Shown here: piece after piece, positions 7,275 to 14,568 of the stretch
Layout of the letters: each line of letters starts with the position of its first letter
Position numbering within the stretch: the stretch's first letter is position 1
Source of the DNA: CAVVNC01 sp963750015
GTDB lineage: Bacteria > Desulfobacterota > Syntrophorhabdia > Syntrophorhabdales > WCHB1-27
Direction: 5' to 3'
NCBI GenBank assembly: GCA_963750015.1
Contig: CAVVPU010000053.1
Coordinates: forward strand, 5,872 to 69,871
DNA: 64,000 nt
Translations under genes and position numbers: made by a program
Notes under the pieces: model-generated
Seen by the model: the letters and a program-made list of their open reading frames with translations, nothing else
Told to the model about the DNA's origin: nothing
The model's database searches: none

Positions 7275-8513
7275 TTGAATAAGATAAAGGGCTCGCCTTT
7301 CTTCAGCAGGATCAGGAAGATCGATCCTACCATTCTGTCGCTGACTATCGGTCATGGATTCACCGATTGGTATCTGGGCACCTTAACCGTCATTATCCCC
7401 TATCTCGCCATTGACATGGGGCTCAACTACAGCCAGGTGGGGTTCCTCATGGGCTGGAACTCCTTTTCCAGCTTCTTCGTGAACCTGCCGGGCGGCTTCA
7501 TCGTCGACACCATAGGCCAAACCAGGCTACTTCTGGGACTGGCCCTGCTCCTTACCGGTCTGCCCTATATGTGCCTCGCCTTCGCCGTCAACTACCTGAC
7601 GGCTATGATCGTGGTGACCTTCACGGGGATAGGTGCGAACCTGTGGCACCCGGCAGCTTTCTCTTTCCTCGCCAAACGCTATCCGGACCGGAAAGGCTTC
7701 GCCATGGCCGTCCATATCCTCGGAGGCAACCTCGGGACCACCCTGGCCCCTCTGGCCCTCGGCTTTGCCCTCACCTACACTGCATGGCGGCATGTGCTGG
7801 TCCTCAACTTTCTGCCCGGTCTCATCATGACAATCGTCTTGTGGAAGCTCCTCGCCAAGACGGGGGACGTCATGGCCAAAGCCAAGGGGAAGCAGCTTTC
7901 GGTCGCCCAATATTGGACAGCCGCAAAAACCATGTTCCGGAACAGGCATATCCTCCTTCTCTGTGTGCTGGCCGGTATGCGAACCATGACGCAGTCGGGG
8001 CTCTTCACGTTTCTTCCCCTCTACCTGGTCCACGACCTGAAATACTCCCCTGCCCTTCTCGGAATCTATCTCACCGTTATCCGGGGAGTCGGCACTTTGG
8101 CCGCTCCCGTAATGGGAAAGATCTCGGACTCGAGGGGAAGGCGTCCGGTGCTTACCATGGGACTTACGGTGACGAGCCTGCTTCTGGTGGCCCTGGTCGT
8201 GCTTAAGCTCCATTACCTGTTCATCGCCGTTCTGGCGATTCTCTGTTTCTTCCTCTTTTCCTTATCGCCGGTCATGCTTGCGTGGATGACGGACCTGGCG
8301 CCGAAAAACATGGAAGGCACGACAGTGAGCGCCCTCTTCGGTATCCAATCGCTCTTTGCGGGGCTTGCGCCTCCGGCGTGCGGCCTCATTGCCGACCGCT
8401 ACGGACTCCTCTACACCTTCTATTTCCTGGCAGCCACGGTCTTCGCGGCGAACTTCCTGGTCTATCTGATACCGGAAAAGGCGGTTGAGGAGGAAGCTGC
8501 CTTGGCAAGTTAA
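7275..8513 (+). CDS. Major facilitator superfamily transporter, fosmidomycin-resistance (Fsr) like
   Basis: A 412-residue protein with about 12 hydrophobic helices. The HPAAF motif in TGIGANLWHPAAFSFLA and the following MAVHILGGNLGTTLAPLA resemble the Fsr group of drug exporters. The inter-domain MFS signature is present as GKISDSRGRR. It is probably a proton-driven exporter of an unknown small molecule. Translation starts at TTG 7275, with GGGAGG four to five bases upstream and no better ATG. It stands alone between a repeat block and a tRNA gene. Confidence 0.78.
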   Translation: MNKIKGSPFFSRIRKIDPTILSLTIGHGFTDWYLGTLTVIIPYLAIDMGLNYSQVGFLMGWNSFSSFFVNLPGGFIVDTIGQTRLLLGLALLLTGLPYMCLAFAVNYLTAMIVVTFTGIGANLWHPAAFSFLAKRYPDRKGFAMAVHILGGNLGTTLAPLALGFALTYTAWRHVLVLNFLPGLIMTIVLWKLLAKTGDVMAKAKGKQLSVAQYWTAAKTMFRNRHILLLCVLAGMRTMTQSGLFTFLPLYLVHDLKYSPALLGIYLTVIRGVGTLAAPVMGKISDSRGRRPVLTMGLTVTSLLLVALVVLKLHYLFIAVLAILCFFLFSLSPVMLAWMTDLAPKNMEGTTVSALFGIQSLFAGLAPPACGLIADRYGLLYTFYFLAATVFAANFLVYLIPEKAVEEEAALAS

Positions 8514-8586
8514 CCCTCCGTCACATCGGGTTTGCTCTTGAAGTCCGGTCGGTTTCTTGTTGATAGGTAAGAGGGAGGGAAAAATG

Positions 8587-8660
<74 letters not shown>

Positions 8661-8814
8661 ATCTTCTATGGCATAGAGTATACACAAAACAGCGAAAAAA
8701 CTGTAGTGGATTCTGGACTCTCCCGCATAAATCATGGGGCATGAAAGGGTTTACGGGGGTCTTTACGCGATCGATGCCGGATGTCCACCGGGGCTCGCGC
8801 CCGTGTAAAATCAG

Positions 8815-8843
8815 TTGACACCGGAGGGCAACGCTGTTACCTT
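8815..8843 (+). promoter_or_regulatory. Sigma-70 type promoter for dodecin
   Basis: TTGACA at 8815-8820 and TACCTT at 8838-8843 are separated by 17 bp, a consensus -35 with a weak -10. It lies 23 bp upstream of the dodecin start. Confidence 0.5.
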
Positions 8844-8866
8844 TAGAAAAACTTATGGAGGGGAGT

Positions 8867-9082
8867 ATGTCGTTGGATGGCAGGGTCGCAAGGGTGACGG
8901 AAGTCATCGCAGGGTCGCCGAAGAGCTTTGATGACGCAGTCATGGTGGGTTTCAAAAGGGCCACAAAGACGCTCAGGGGCATCACCGGCCTTAAGGTCAA
9001 GGACTGGCGGGCAAAGGTGGAAGACGGCAAGATCATCGAGTACAGGGTAACTCTGGAAGTGCTCTTCGTCCTGGAGAGCTAG
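8867..9082 (+). CDS. Dodecin family flavin-binding protein
   Basis: A 71-residue protein of typical dodecin size. It shows the family pattern RVTEVIAGSPKSFDDAVMVG, then RATKTLRGITGLKVKDW and the strand IEYRVTLEVLFVLE. Dodecins form dodecameric shells that store flavins in the cytoplasm. The family tryptophan that stacks on the flavin is present in KVKDWRAK. ATG 8867 is preferred over 8855 because GGAGG lies five bases before it. Its stop codon overlaps, tail to tail, the stop of the glycosyltransferase on the other strand. Confidence 0.88.
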   Translation: MSLDGRVARVTEVIAGSPKSFDDAVMVGFKRATKTLRGITGLKVKDWRAKVEDGKIIEYRVTLEVLFVLES

Positions 9083-10014
9083 AGCCGGAGGCCGGCATTA
9101 TCCGGGCAGCCGCGCAGATGCCAGGCGATAAGCCTGAAGTAGTAGTTGTACTTCCGCCTCATCGACCTATCCAACAAAAGAAAAGGAAGTAGAGTGACGG
9201 GGAGCAGGAAAAGGAGCGCCTTCCCTGCCCTGATTGCCACAAAAGTCCGGTAGTAGATCCTCGACCGATACTTTTTGAGAAACTTATAGAGGGATATGGA
9301 ATACTCTATCCTCCCTGCGACCCAGGACTTTCGTATCGTCTTACCCTGAAGGTGTATGAGGCGGGCGCCGGGAAAAAAGACCACACCAAAGCCCTTCCTG
9401 CCCGCCCGGAGACAGAAATCGGTCTCTTCGAGATAGAAAAAGAACCTCTCGTCGAAGCCGTCGAGGCTATCCAGGACCGATCTACGCACGAGCATTGCCG
9501 CACCGATCAGGGATTCCACCTGAATTGGATCGGAAACACCCCTTCCCTTCGTCCTGAACCCGCCGGGAAGAAGCCTTTCGAGCAAGGAACGGGGAAGCAG
9601 CTCGAGGGCGAGGGAGGGCGTCAGGGCAAAGGAACGCTGGGGCCGCAGGTCCTCGTAGACGAGCTGGGGCCCGACTATGCCTACCCTATCCTCCCGGGCC
9701 ACGTAGTCGAGCATCTTGGACAACTCTCCCGGAATAAGGCGGGTGTCCGAGTTAAGAAGAAGAACGAATTCGCCTGTCGAGCGCCGGTATCCCAGATTCA
9801 CTGCCGCCGCGAAACCCCTGTTCTCCTCGTTTCTGACGAGGTGAACCCCCGGGAACCTCGGGGCCAGCATAGCGTCCGTCCCGTCCGTCGACCCGTTGTC
9901 CACGACGACGATCTCCGTATCATGCTTTGAAAGCGACGAGTCGGCCTCGATGGACGCCAGAAGCGATTGAAGAAGGTCCCTGTTGTTCCGGGCTATAATG
10001 ATGATAGAAAGCAC
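9079..10014 (-). CDS. Family 2 glycosyltransferase (rhamnosyltransferase-like)
   Basis: GT-A fold glycosyltransferase of about 311 residues. The N-terminus LSIIIIARNNRDLL and DTEIVVVDNGSTDGTD form the nucleotide-sugar site. NSDTRLI carries the DxD-type metal motif, and GFDERFFFYLEETDFCLR is typical of GT2 rhamnosyl/galactofuranosyl transferases. A C-terminal hydrophobic stretch (KALLFLLPVTLLPFLLL) may anchor it to the membrane. The frame stays open into the upstream aminotransferase gene. GTG 10014 is chosen because it puts the first beta strand at the start, though no strong ribosome site is seen. A TTG about 40 bases further upstream is an alternative. Confidence 0.82.
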   Translation of the reverse strand: MLSIIIIARNNRDLLQSLLASIEADSSLSKHDTEIVVVDNGSTDGTDAMLAPRFPGVHLVRNEENRGFAAAVNLGYRRSTGEFVLLLNSDTRLIPGELSKMLDYVAREDRVGIVGPQLVYEDLRPQRSFALTPSLALELLPRSLLERLLPGGFRTKGRGVSDPIQVESLIGAAMLVRRSVLDSLDGFDERFFFYLEETDFCLRAGRKGFGVVFFPGARLIHLQGKTIRKSWVAGRIEYSISLYKFLKKYRSRIYYRTFVAIRAGKALLFLLPVTLLPFLLLDRSMRRKYNYYFRLIAWHLRGCPDNAGLRL

Positions 10015-10069
10015 GCACTTATAGTAGCTTAAGGAGCTTAAGGAGCGCAAGAGCCGGGCCGGCTTAAGT

Positions 10070-11167
10070 TCAGACCATACTGTTGAGAATCTCGATGCCT
10101 TTGACGATCGCTTCCTCGCCCGCAGCGAAGGATATGCGAAAATGGGTCGCCTTCCTGGAAAAGACACTCCCCGGTATGATGAAGAGCCGATTTTTGATGG
10201 CCCGCTCTACGAAAGCGTCACCATCCCCACCCGGTGCCTCGGGAAAGGCATAATAGGCTCCCAAGGGCTTTGCAAGACGGAACTTGTCTTTGAGACCGTC
10301 ATAGATAAGGTCCCTTTTCCCGACGAAAGTCTCAATGAGGGGCTTCGTGTCAAAATCGAGGGCAAGGAGGGCGGCCTTCTGGGCGATCGAATTGACGCTC
10401 GAGAAGACATACTGCTGCATGGTGACCATGCTGTCGATAATCTCCTTGGGGCCCGCCACGTACCCCAGACGCCACCCCGTCATGCCCCAATTCTTGGAAA
10501 ATCCTCCGAAGGTCAGGGTGTTCTCGTAGAGCTGCCCCAGGTAAGTCCGGGGCTCCTGTGGATCGAAGACGAAGTGGTCGTAGATATCGTCGGAGAAGAC
10601 GAGGACGTTCTTCTCCCTTGCCACACGCGCCACCATGGCAAGCTCCTCCCCCGAATTGACGGCTCCGGTGGGATTGTTGGGGCTGTTGATGAGGATGGCC
10701 CTCGTCCTCTCGGAAAAGGCTGCCCTCAGATCGTCTTCACGCAGGGTGAAATCGGGATAGGTATCGAAGAAGACCGGCTTGCCGCCGAGAAGAAGGATCT
10801 GATACTCGTAGAGGACGAAGTAGGGGTCCGGGATTATTATCTCGTCACCGGGGTTGAGAGTGACCAAAAGAGAGAGAAGGAGACCCCCCGTGACCCCCGG
10901 CGTCACGATCACGTCTTCGCACATGATCCCTTTGTTATGGAGATAATGGAGTATTTTTTCGCGAAGCTCGGGGAGCCCGCCCGAAGGGGTGTACTTATTG
11001 AAGCCCTTTCTTATCCACCTAATGCCTTCTTCCTTGATCGACTCGGGTATGTCGAAATCGGGCTCGCCCAGGCTCAGATCGACGGGGTCTTTCACGGTCC
11101 TCGCCAGATCGAATATCTTCCTCACCCCGGACGGCCGTATGTTTTGCACTCTATCGGAAAGCCACAT
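10070..11167 (-). CDS. Class I/II pyridoxal-phosphate aminotransferase
   Basis: A 365-residue fold-type I aminotransferase of the aspartate family. The motif INSPNNPTG and the lysine site GGFSKNWGMTGWRLGY are both intact, the latter with the Schiff-base Lys and downstream Arg. An Arg near the C-terminus (FRISFA) would bind the substrate carboxylate. It probably transaminates an amino acid with 2-oxoglutarate; the exact substrate is not readable. GAGGAG directly precedes the ATG. It lies just upstream of the glycosyltransferase on the same strand and may be cotranscribed with it. Confidence 0.85.
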   Translation of the reverse strand: MWLSDRVQNIRPSGVRKIFDLARTVKDPVDLSLGEPDFDIPESIKEEGIRWIRKGFNKYTPSGGLPELREKILHYLHNKGIMCEDVIVTPGVTGGLLLSLLVTLNPGDEIIIPDPYFVLYEYQILLLGGKPVFFDTYPDFTLREDDLRAAFSERTRAILINSPNNPTGAVNSGEELAMVARVAREKNVLVFSDDIYDHFVFDPQEPRTYLGQLYENTLTFGGFSKNWGMTGWRLGYVAGPKEIIDSMVTMQQYVFSSVNSIAQKAALLALDFDTKPLIETFVGKRDLIYDGLKDKFRLAKPLGAYYAFPEAPGGDGDAFVERAIKNRLFIIPGSVFSRKATHFRISFAAGEEAIVKGIEILNSMV

Positions 11168-11279
11168 AACTCCTCACTCAATGTCTCGCGTAGCGTTTAG
11201 CCTAATCCGTATAAGCAGCAGAATCCAGAAAAAAATGTAGACAGGGAAAATTGGTGGCTGCCCTGCGCTTCTTCTTTTC

Positions 11280-11786
11280 TCATGCACCTTTTCTTTCAAA
11301 AAGGTCCATGTTTCTGTTGATGTACTGAATGTGTTTGTCGAAGTGTTGGGTATAGATCGACAGTATCATCCTAAGATTGATTCGCCCGAAATCCGGGTGC
11401 TGAATGCCATAAGTCGTCATCTCCTCATCGGTCATGGTGGAGACGTGCCGAAGCGTTATGCTTCTCAGAAGCCTTATGATCTCCAAGGAGTCATCGATAT
11501 CTTGGGAAGAATACCCGAGCAGGCTGTTGCTTGCGTCAACCTCTCCACCTCCGAGCCTGAGGTCTACCCCGGGCTCGGCGACCGCGTTTCTATACCGGAT
11601 GAAGGCCCTGATCTCCACATCCATCAAATGGGCCAAATGCTCCCTTATAGACCACGCCTCTTGGAGGTCGGGGACAAAATCGACTGCGCCCGGGGGCAAG
11701 GCCTCTATCATTCCTTTGAGCCTTGGCCAGTCACTCTCGTATTTTGCCAAGAGATGTTTTCTGTCGGTTAATTCAAAAAAATCCAT
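11280..11786 (-). CDS. DinB-like four-helix protein
   Basis: A 168-residue protein of the DinB/YfiT superfamily. It shows WSIREHLAHLMDVE in helix 2 and IYTQHFDKHIQYI in the last helix, the usual places of the histidines that hold a divalent metal. Such proteins act in thiol-linked detoxification or are of unknown function. Start 11786 is selected because GGAGG stands seven bases before this ATG, while the longer frame to 11825 has no site. Confidence 0.78.
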   Translation of the reverse strand: MDFFELTDRKHLLAKYESDWPRLKGMIEALPPGAVDFVPDLQEAWSIREHLAHLMDVEIRAFIRYRNAVAEPGVDLRLGGGEVDASNSLLGYSSQDIDDSLEIIRLLRSITLRHVSTMTDEEMTTYGIQHPDFGRINLRMILSIYTQHFDKHIQYINRNMDLFERKGA

Positions 11787-11891
11787 CGTTGAACCTCCGA
11801 CCGCGCAGGTCTGTTCTTGCCGCATAACGTGGAGTTCGCCCGCGCCGCGTCCTTCTCATCCTGCTGGGCGGAAGGCATTGTTCGCTCTAAT

Positions 11892-12119
11892 TCACAGTAG
11901 TTTTTCAAATTCGTCAACACCCAGCCTTGCCTGCTTCAGGATGTGCGAAAGCGTGGAACGCTTCAGTGGCCGATGGGCCGGAAGCGTTAGCTTGAGGACT
12001 TCGGCAGCAGTTCGTTTCTGAAGGCGCACGTGGCTTCCTTTCTGCCTTACCACAACCCATCCATCTCGCTGTAATGCTCGAATAATCTGGTCGTACGGCA
12101 GGCTCGGGACTTTGGTCAT
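11892..12119 (-). CDS. hicA: HicA-type mRNA interferase toxin
   Basis: A 75-residue double-stranded-RNA-binding-fold toxin. The motif VVVRQKGSHVRLQK carries the HicA catalytic His, and KLTLPAHRPLKRSTLSHILKQ is the following conserved block. HicA cleaves mRNA until neutralised by HicB. The gene overlaps the end of hicB by the ATGA arrangement (12116-12119), which indicates translational coupling. Confidence 0.9.
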   Translation of the reverse strand: MTKVPSLPYDQIIRALQRDGWVVVRQKGSHVRLQKRTAAEVLKLTLPAHRPLKRSTLSHILKQARLGVDEFEKLL

Positions 12120-12319
12120 ACCGCCAATTCGACTGTCTCGGCATTCGGTGCGAGAATTTGGTCGTCCTCGACGGGTTCAAGATAAAGTTCGATGGCTTCC
12201 CGTATGTTTTTCAAAGCATCTTCTTTGGTCTCCCCTTCGCTGATGCAGCCGGGCAGCGAAGGAGCGATAGCCGTGTAGCCGCCCTCCTCGCTCGGTTCCA
12301 ATACGATCCTTAGCCTCAT
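12116..12319 (-). CDS. hicB: HicB-type antitoxin (short form)
   Basis: A 67-residue partial-RNase-H-fold antitoxin. It reads RIVLEPSEEGGYTAIAPSLPGCISEGETKEDALKNIREAIELYL and then stops soon after, without the C-terminal helix-turn-helix or ribbon-helix-helix of longer HicB proteins. It should bind HicA, but autoregulation of the operon by this protein alone is doubtful. ATG 12319 has AGGTGA upstream and TATACT about 25 bases before it as a candidate -10. Confidence 0.88.
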   Translation of the reverse strand: MRLRIVLEPSEEGGYTAIAPSLPGCISEGETKEDALKNIREAIELYLEPVEDDQILAPNAETVELAV

Positions 12320-12438
12320 AATTTCACCTCGTCCCAAAAGTATACACCATTCCGAAAAACAGGCGTAGTTTCTTGGGATGTTGCTTCCAACGTTTCTCGG
12401 CTGATTTGATGTCCCTTACCTTTTTTCCCTTTGCCTTT

Positions 12439-12508
12439 GGCGGCCTCAAAGGGACGCCGCTCTTATTCAATTGTTGCTGGTGTGTGTATCCTATGAAGGC
12501 CGGAGCCG
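12439..12508 (+). repeat. Repeat family R1, copy c (head fragment) and flank
   Basis: Only the head of R1 is present: GGCGGCCTCAAAGGGACGCC, then CTTATTCAATTGTTGCTGG and CCTATGAAGGCCGGAGCC. The rest of the 367-bp space between hicB and trpB2 holds GAGCGGGG-type purine/pyrimidine runs and no convincing gene. Confidence 0.65.
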
Positions 12509-12686
12509 GAAAGGACAGAGGGGAGCGGAGAGATCGTCCCTTCGGGACTGGGGAGCGGGGAGAGAAAGAGCTTTTTTGCTCCCCAGCGAGTAGAACGAGC
12601 GGTCTCCCATCTCCCATCTCCCCTCCCCTTTGTGCTCACCCCTCCCCTCTTGATCGACCCTGCCCCATACTCGGCAAATTCACCGC

Positions 12687-14042
12687 CTAGGGCTTGGGGA
12701 ACTTCTCCAGGTCCTTCATTGCCCTCTGAATATCCTCATCCTCCAGGACCGCATCTTCGAGCTTTCCCGACAGGAAAGCGTCATAGGCGGCCAGGTCGAT
12801 GAGACCGTGGCCGCTCCAGTTCATGAGAATCACCCGCTCCTTGCCCTCTTCTTTGGCTCGCTTCGCTTCCTCGATCACGCAGGCAATGGCGTGGTTGGTC
12901 TCCGGCGCAGGCACAAAACCCTCGGTCCGGGCAAAGGTGAGGCCCGCGGCAAAGGTCTGGGTCTGGGCATAGGCCCTCGCCTCGATCAGCCCCTCGGAGA
13001 ATACCTTGCTTACCAGGGGCGCCATACCGTGGTACCTCAGGCCTCCCGCGTGAATGGGAGCGGGCATGAAGGAATGGCCGAGGGAATGCATGGGCATGAG
13101 GGGTGTCTTCCCTGCGGTATCCCCGAAATCATAGACAAAGGGACCCTTGGTCAGGGTGGGGCAGGAGGCAGGCTCGCACGCGACCACCCGCACGTCCTTG
13201 CCGTTCATCTTATCCCTTAGGAAGGGGAATGTGAGGCCCGCAAAATTGCTGCCGCCGCCGACGCAGGCGATCACTACGTCGGGGTACTCTCCCGTCTTCT
13301 CCATCTGTTGCCGGGCCTCGAGGCCGATCACGGTCTGATGCATGAGCACGTGGTTGAGCACGCTTCCCAGGGAGTACTTGGTGTCCCGGGAACTCATCGC
13401 GTCCTCGACCGCCTCGCTGATGGCAATGCCCAGCGAGCCCGTGTGTTCGGGGTTCCGGGCGAGGAATCCCCTGCCCACCGCTGTATCGGGACTCGGGCTG
13501 GCCACACAACTCGCGCCCCATGTCTCCATGAGCATCTTCCTGTAAGGCTTTTGATTGTAGCTCACCCGCACCATATAGACCTTCAGCTCAAGACCGAACT
13601 GGTTGCAGGCAAAGGCGAGAGCACACCCCCACTGGCCTGCCCCGGTTTCCGTGGTGATCCTCTTCACGCCGGCCATCTTGTTGTAATAGGCCTGAGGCAG
13701 AGCGGTGTTCGGCTTGTGGCTGCCTGCGGGGCTCACCCCCTCGTGCTTGAAGTAGATGTGGGCCGGTGTGCCGAGGAATTTCTCCAGCCGCAAAGCGCGG
13801 TAGAGGGGCGTCGGCCTCCAGATGAGCAATCTTTCAAGGACGGCCTCGGGTATGTCCACCCACCGTTCGGCGCTCATCTCCTGCTCCAAAAGACTCATAG
13901 GGAAGAAGCTCAAATCATCGGGGCTCGCGGGCTGACCCGTGACAGGGTTGAGCGGCGGAAGCAGCGGCGTGCCCAGATCGGCCTGGATGTTGTACCATTG
14001 TCTGGGCATCTCCTTTTCGTCGAGCAGTATTTTCGTGTTCAT
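12687..14042 (-). CDS. trpB: Tryptophan synthase beta-chain-like protein, TrpB2 type
   Basis: A 451-residue PLP enzyme, longer than classical TrpB and with TrpB2 hallmarks: an extended N-terminus (MPRQWYNIQADL) and RPTPLYRALRLEKFLGTPA. The Schiff-base Lys lies in PAGSHKPNTA and the phosphate loop in CVGGGSNFAG. TrpB2 condenses indole with serine to tryptophan and usually works without TrpA. No other trp gene is nearby. ATG 14042 is preferred over 14054 because GGAGG is five bases upstream. The 5' leader encodes a Trp-rich leader peptide and two terminator hairpins, so expression is likely controlled by transcription attenuation in response to charged tRNA-Trp. Confidence 0.9.
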   Translation of the reverse strand: MNTKILLDEKEMPRQWYNIQADLGTPLLPPLNPVTGQPASPDDLSFFPMSLLEQEMSAERWVDIPEAVLERLLIWRPTPLYRALRLEKFLGTPAHIYFKHEGVSPAGSHKPNTALPQAYYNKMAGVKRITTETGAGQWGCALAFACNQFGLELKVYMVRVSYNQKPYRKMLMETWGASCVASPSPDTAVGRGFLARNPEHTGSLGIAISEAVEDAMSSRDTKYSLGSVLNHVLMHQTVIGLEARQQMEKTGEYPDVVIACVGGGSNFAGLTFPFLRDKMNGKDVRVVACEPASCPTLTKGPFVYDFGDTAGKTPLMPMHSLGHSFMPAPIHAGGLRYHGMAPLVSKVFSEGLIEARAYAQTQTFAAGLTFARTEGFVPAPETNHAIACVIEEAKRAKEEGKERVILMNWSGHGLIDLAAYDAFLSGKLEDAVLEDEDIQRAMKDLEKFPKP

Positions 14043-14067
14043 CTCTTCCTCCATCCGTGAAATTTAC

Positions 14068-14097
14068 CCGTGGTCGAACAAAAAGGGCCATGAATCT
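14068..14097 (-). terminator. Terminator-like hairpin 2 in the trpB2 leader
   Basis: On the minus strand GGGCCATGAGTCT pairs with AGATTCATGGCCC to give a 13-bp stem around a 3-nt loop, and TTTTT follows. Its 5' arm can instead pair with the 3' arm of hairpin 1 (GGCCATGAG with CTCATGGCC), which provides an alternative structure. Confidence 0.75.
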
Positions 14098-14109
14098 TAC
14101 AGACTCATG

Positions 14110-14160
14110 GCCCACAAAAAAAAGGCCATGAGCAGTTTGAAACCGCACATGGCCCCATGA
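14110..14160 (-). terminator. Terminator-like hairpin 1 in the trpB2 leader
   Basis: Minus-strand GGCCATG...CATGGCC with an inner GCGGTT/AACTGC helix, followed by nine T residues, is a strong intrinsic terminator. Its 5' arm (CCATGTGC) can also pair with GCGCATGG, which overlaps the Trp codons of the leader peptide. Confidence 0.75.
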
Positions 14161-14168
14161 TAGCGGTC

Positions 14169-14231
14169 TCACCGTTTAAAGATGCACCACCACCATGCGC
14201 AGACAAGTGTCGTATTTGGTCTTCCGGGCAT
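14169..14231 (-). CDS. trpL: Trp leader peptide (20 codons, three tandem Trp)
   Basis: The frame reads MPGRPNTTLVCAWWWCIFKR and ends in TGA 15 bases before hairpin 1. Three consecutive TGG codons followed at once by two intrinsic terminators upstream of a tryptophan synthase gene is the classic layout of ribosome-mediated attenuation. Stalling at the Trp codons would alter the pairing of the downstream arms. The ribosome site is weak (GAAAG). An extended -10 TGCTAAAAT (minus strand, 14270-14278) about 40 bases upstream is the likely promoter. Confidence 0.8.
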   Translation of the reverse strand: MPGRPNTTLVCAWWWCIFKR

Positions 14232-14269
14232 ACTTTCATGTAACACGGCTAAAGCGGGCTGTCAAGAGA

Positions 14270-14278
14270 ATTTTAGCA
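14270..14278 (-). promoter_or_regulatory. Extended -10 element for the trpB2 leader transcript
   Basis: The minus strand carries TGCTAAAAT, an extended -10 needing little -35 match. Transcription would start about 35 nt before the leader-peptide ATG. A TTGACA lies nearer (minus strand, 14258-14263), but its matching -10 would place the start on the leader ATG itself, so it is less likely. Confidence 0.45.
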
Positions 14279-14452
14279 AACACCTTGCGAATACAGGCTT
14301 AATCTGTTACAATGTATTGATTTTAGGCCGGTTCGTCGGAGCTTCCGAAAGCCTGGTTCGAACTCCTTGACCAAGTAGAAAAGAAAAAGCTTGTTGCCGG
14401 ATAGGAGGTCGGATACAATGGGAATGGAGCGCCCTGGGCGAAAGAACGAAGC

Positions 14453-14480
14453 TTGACAATGGCCGAAAAAATGCTATATT
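14453..14480 (+). promoter_or_regulatory. Sigma-70 promoter upstream of rpoD
   Basis: TTGACA (14453-14458) and TATATT (14475-14480) with a 16-bp spacer. Transcription should begin near 14487, about 80 nt before the rpoD ATG and ahead of a strong terminator hairpin. Confidence 0.7.
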
Positions 14481-14513
14481 TAGAAGAAGTCTGCAGGTTT
14501 TTAGCCTATGCAG

Positions 14514-14551
14514 TAAAAAAATGCCCTCTGAAAAGCAAGGGCATTTTTTTA
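14514..14551 (+). terminator. Intrinsic terminator in the rpoD leader
   Basis: TAAAAAAATGCCCT and AGGGCATTTTTTTA form a perfect 14-bp stem around a 10-nt loop, with a seven-T tail inside the stem end. It ends 17 bp before the rpoD start codon and only about 64 nt after the predicted transcription start. It would therefore either end a small RNA or attenuate rpoD. A preceding small hairpin, CTGCA...TGCAG, lies at about 14491-14513. Confidence 0.75.
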
Positions 14552-14568
14552 CACTCGGAGAAAAGTAG

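Noticed and set aside
14169..14200. Val-rich six-codon leader (ATG GTG GTG GTG CAT CTT) overlapping the Trp codons
   Set aside because: It is the other frame of the TGG repeat; the Trp frame has an upstream ATG and fits the downstream gene.
14340..14385. A stretch with GGTTCGAACTCC and a final CCA that looks like a tRNA 3' end
   Set aside because: The T stem does not pair and no acceptor, D or anticodon arms can be drawn.
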